From positions 1 through 14,003 of the forward strand of contig SUUD01000025.1 of the NCBI GenBank assembly GCA_015062715.1: 14,003 nt of DNA. Reading direction: 5' to 3'. The stretch is from Olsenella sp. Its GTDB lineage: Bacteria > Actinomycetota > Coriobacteriia > Coriobacteriales > Atopobiaceae. The notes under the pieces were generated by a model. That model worked only from the letters and a program-made list of their open reading frames with translations. It was not told the DNA's origin and made no database searches. The translations under genes and the position numbers were made by a program. This document shows, piece after piece, positions 13,853-14,003 of this stretch; position 1 is the first letter of the stretch, and the number at the start of each line of letters is the position of its first letter.

Positions 13853-13866
13853 CCAGGGACCGATAA
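13853..13866 (+). repeat. 14-nt motif, copy D (plus orientation)
   Basis: Reads CCAGGGACCGATAA and is followed by CCAGC. It lies 71 bp before the start of the gene at 13938. Confidence 0.85.
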
Positions 13867-13903
13867 CCAGCTTGAGGCGACGAGGAGTATGACGACAGCA
13901 CAG

Positions 13904-13911
13904 GGGTAGAC
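13904..13911 (+). promoter_or_regulatory. Candidate -10 region (GGGGTAGACT) of the 13938 gene
   Basis: TAGACT lies within GGGGTAGACTGTCCCC, about 30 bp before the ATG. It closely matches the GGGGTAAACTG before the gene at 1794. The flanking GGGG/CCCC could also form a short hairpin. Confidence 0.35.
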
Positions 13912-13937
13912 TGTCCCCTTGAAGAGAGGGGCATCGC

Positions 13938-14003
13938 ATGCTGGTAAGTCAGGTCTTCGTTTGGTTCGTCGCGTACAGCGTCCTGGGCTGGATGTGGGAG
14001 AGC
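13938..14003 (+). CDS. Putative CmpB-type (PF06541-like) multi-spanning membrane protein, 5' end only
   Basis: Only 22 codons lie in the window: MLVSQVFVWFVAYSVLGW followed by MWES. The pattern of a hydrophobic helix with YSxLGWxxES is typical of the N-terminus of proteins annotated as putative ABC transporter permease (ABC_trans_CmpB). A GAGAGGGG site lies 6 bp upstream of the ATG. The assignment depends on this single motif because the rest of the gene is cut by the window edge. Its promoter lies just after the four-copy motif cluster at 13706-13866. Confidence 0.65.
   Translation, partial: MLVSQVFVWFVAYSVLGWMWES

Noticed and set aside
13706..13866. CRISPR array
   Set aside because: The repeats are only 14 nt, occur in both orientations, have unequal spacers, and no cas gene is near.

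Overview
The window is GC-rich (roughly 60-65 % by eye), tightly packed, and uses G/C-ending codons with strong GGAGG-type ribosome binding sites. Gene content (clostripain-like C11 peptidase, tandem SAM hydroxide adenosyltransferases, CapA-like lipoprotein, AI-2E-family permease, CmpB-type membrane protein) suggests an anaerobic, host-associated actinobacterium of the Coriobacteriia, for example the Olsenella/Atopobium group. The taxon is inferred from gene style only; there is no rRNA or other marker gene.

Layout. (1) 1-1480, minus strand: two tandem DUF62 SAM hydroxide adenosyltransferases, the left one cut by the window edge. (2) 1481-1793: divergent intergenic region with a duplicated 74-bp hairpin-type repeat. 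(3) 1794-4506, plus strand: a small protein of unknown function and a membrane-anchored clostripain-family protease. (4) 4507-4704: convergent intergenic region with two strong hairpins. (5) 4705-6847, minus strand: a three-gene operon, SDR oxidoreductase, 71-aa helical protein, then a PanB-like (ketopantoate hydroxymethyltransferase fold) protein that has lost key active-site residues. (6) 7018-10056, minus strand: LuxR-type regulator, divergent GroEL-like chaperonin, and a free-standing trigger-factor C-terminal domain, ending at a hairpin. (7) 10117-11406, plus strand: CapA-like lipoprotein. (8) 11407-11618: a compact element with 21-bp perfect terminal inverted repeats. (9) 11619-12728, minus strand: AI-2E-family permease. 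(10) 12844-13671, plus strand: LCMT-like methyltransferase. (11) 13672-13937: noncoding region with four copies of a 14-nt motif in two inverted pairs. (12) 13938-end, plus strand: start of a CmpB-type membrane protein.

The part most likely to be a new system is 4705-10056. Six minus-strand genes combine a regulator, a paralogous chaperonin, a ribosome-independent trigger-factor fragment, and a small metabolic operon whose two enzymes both deviate at normally invariant positions. A hairpin at 7018-7046 divides them into two transcription units. The second unit has a long AT-rich leader full of short dyads, suitable as a target for the nearby LuxR protein. A dedicated folding module serving the downstream enzymes is an inference from neighbourhood, not something the sequence proves.
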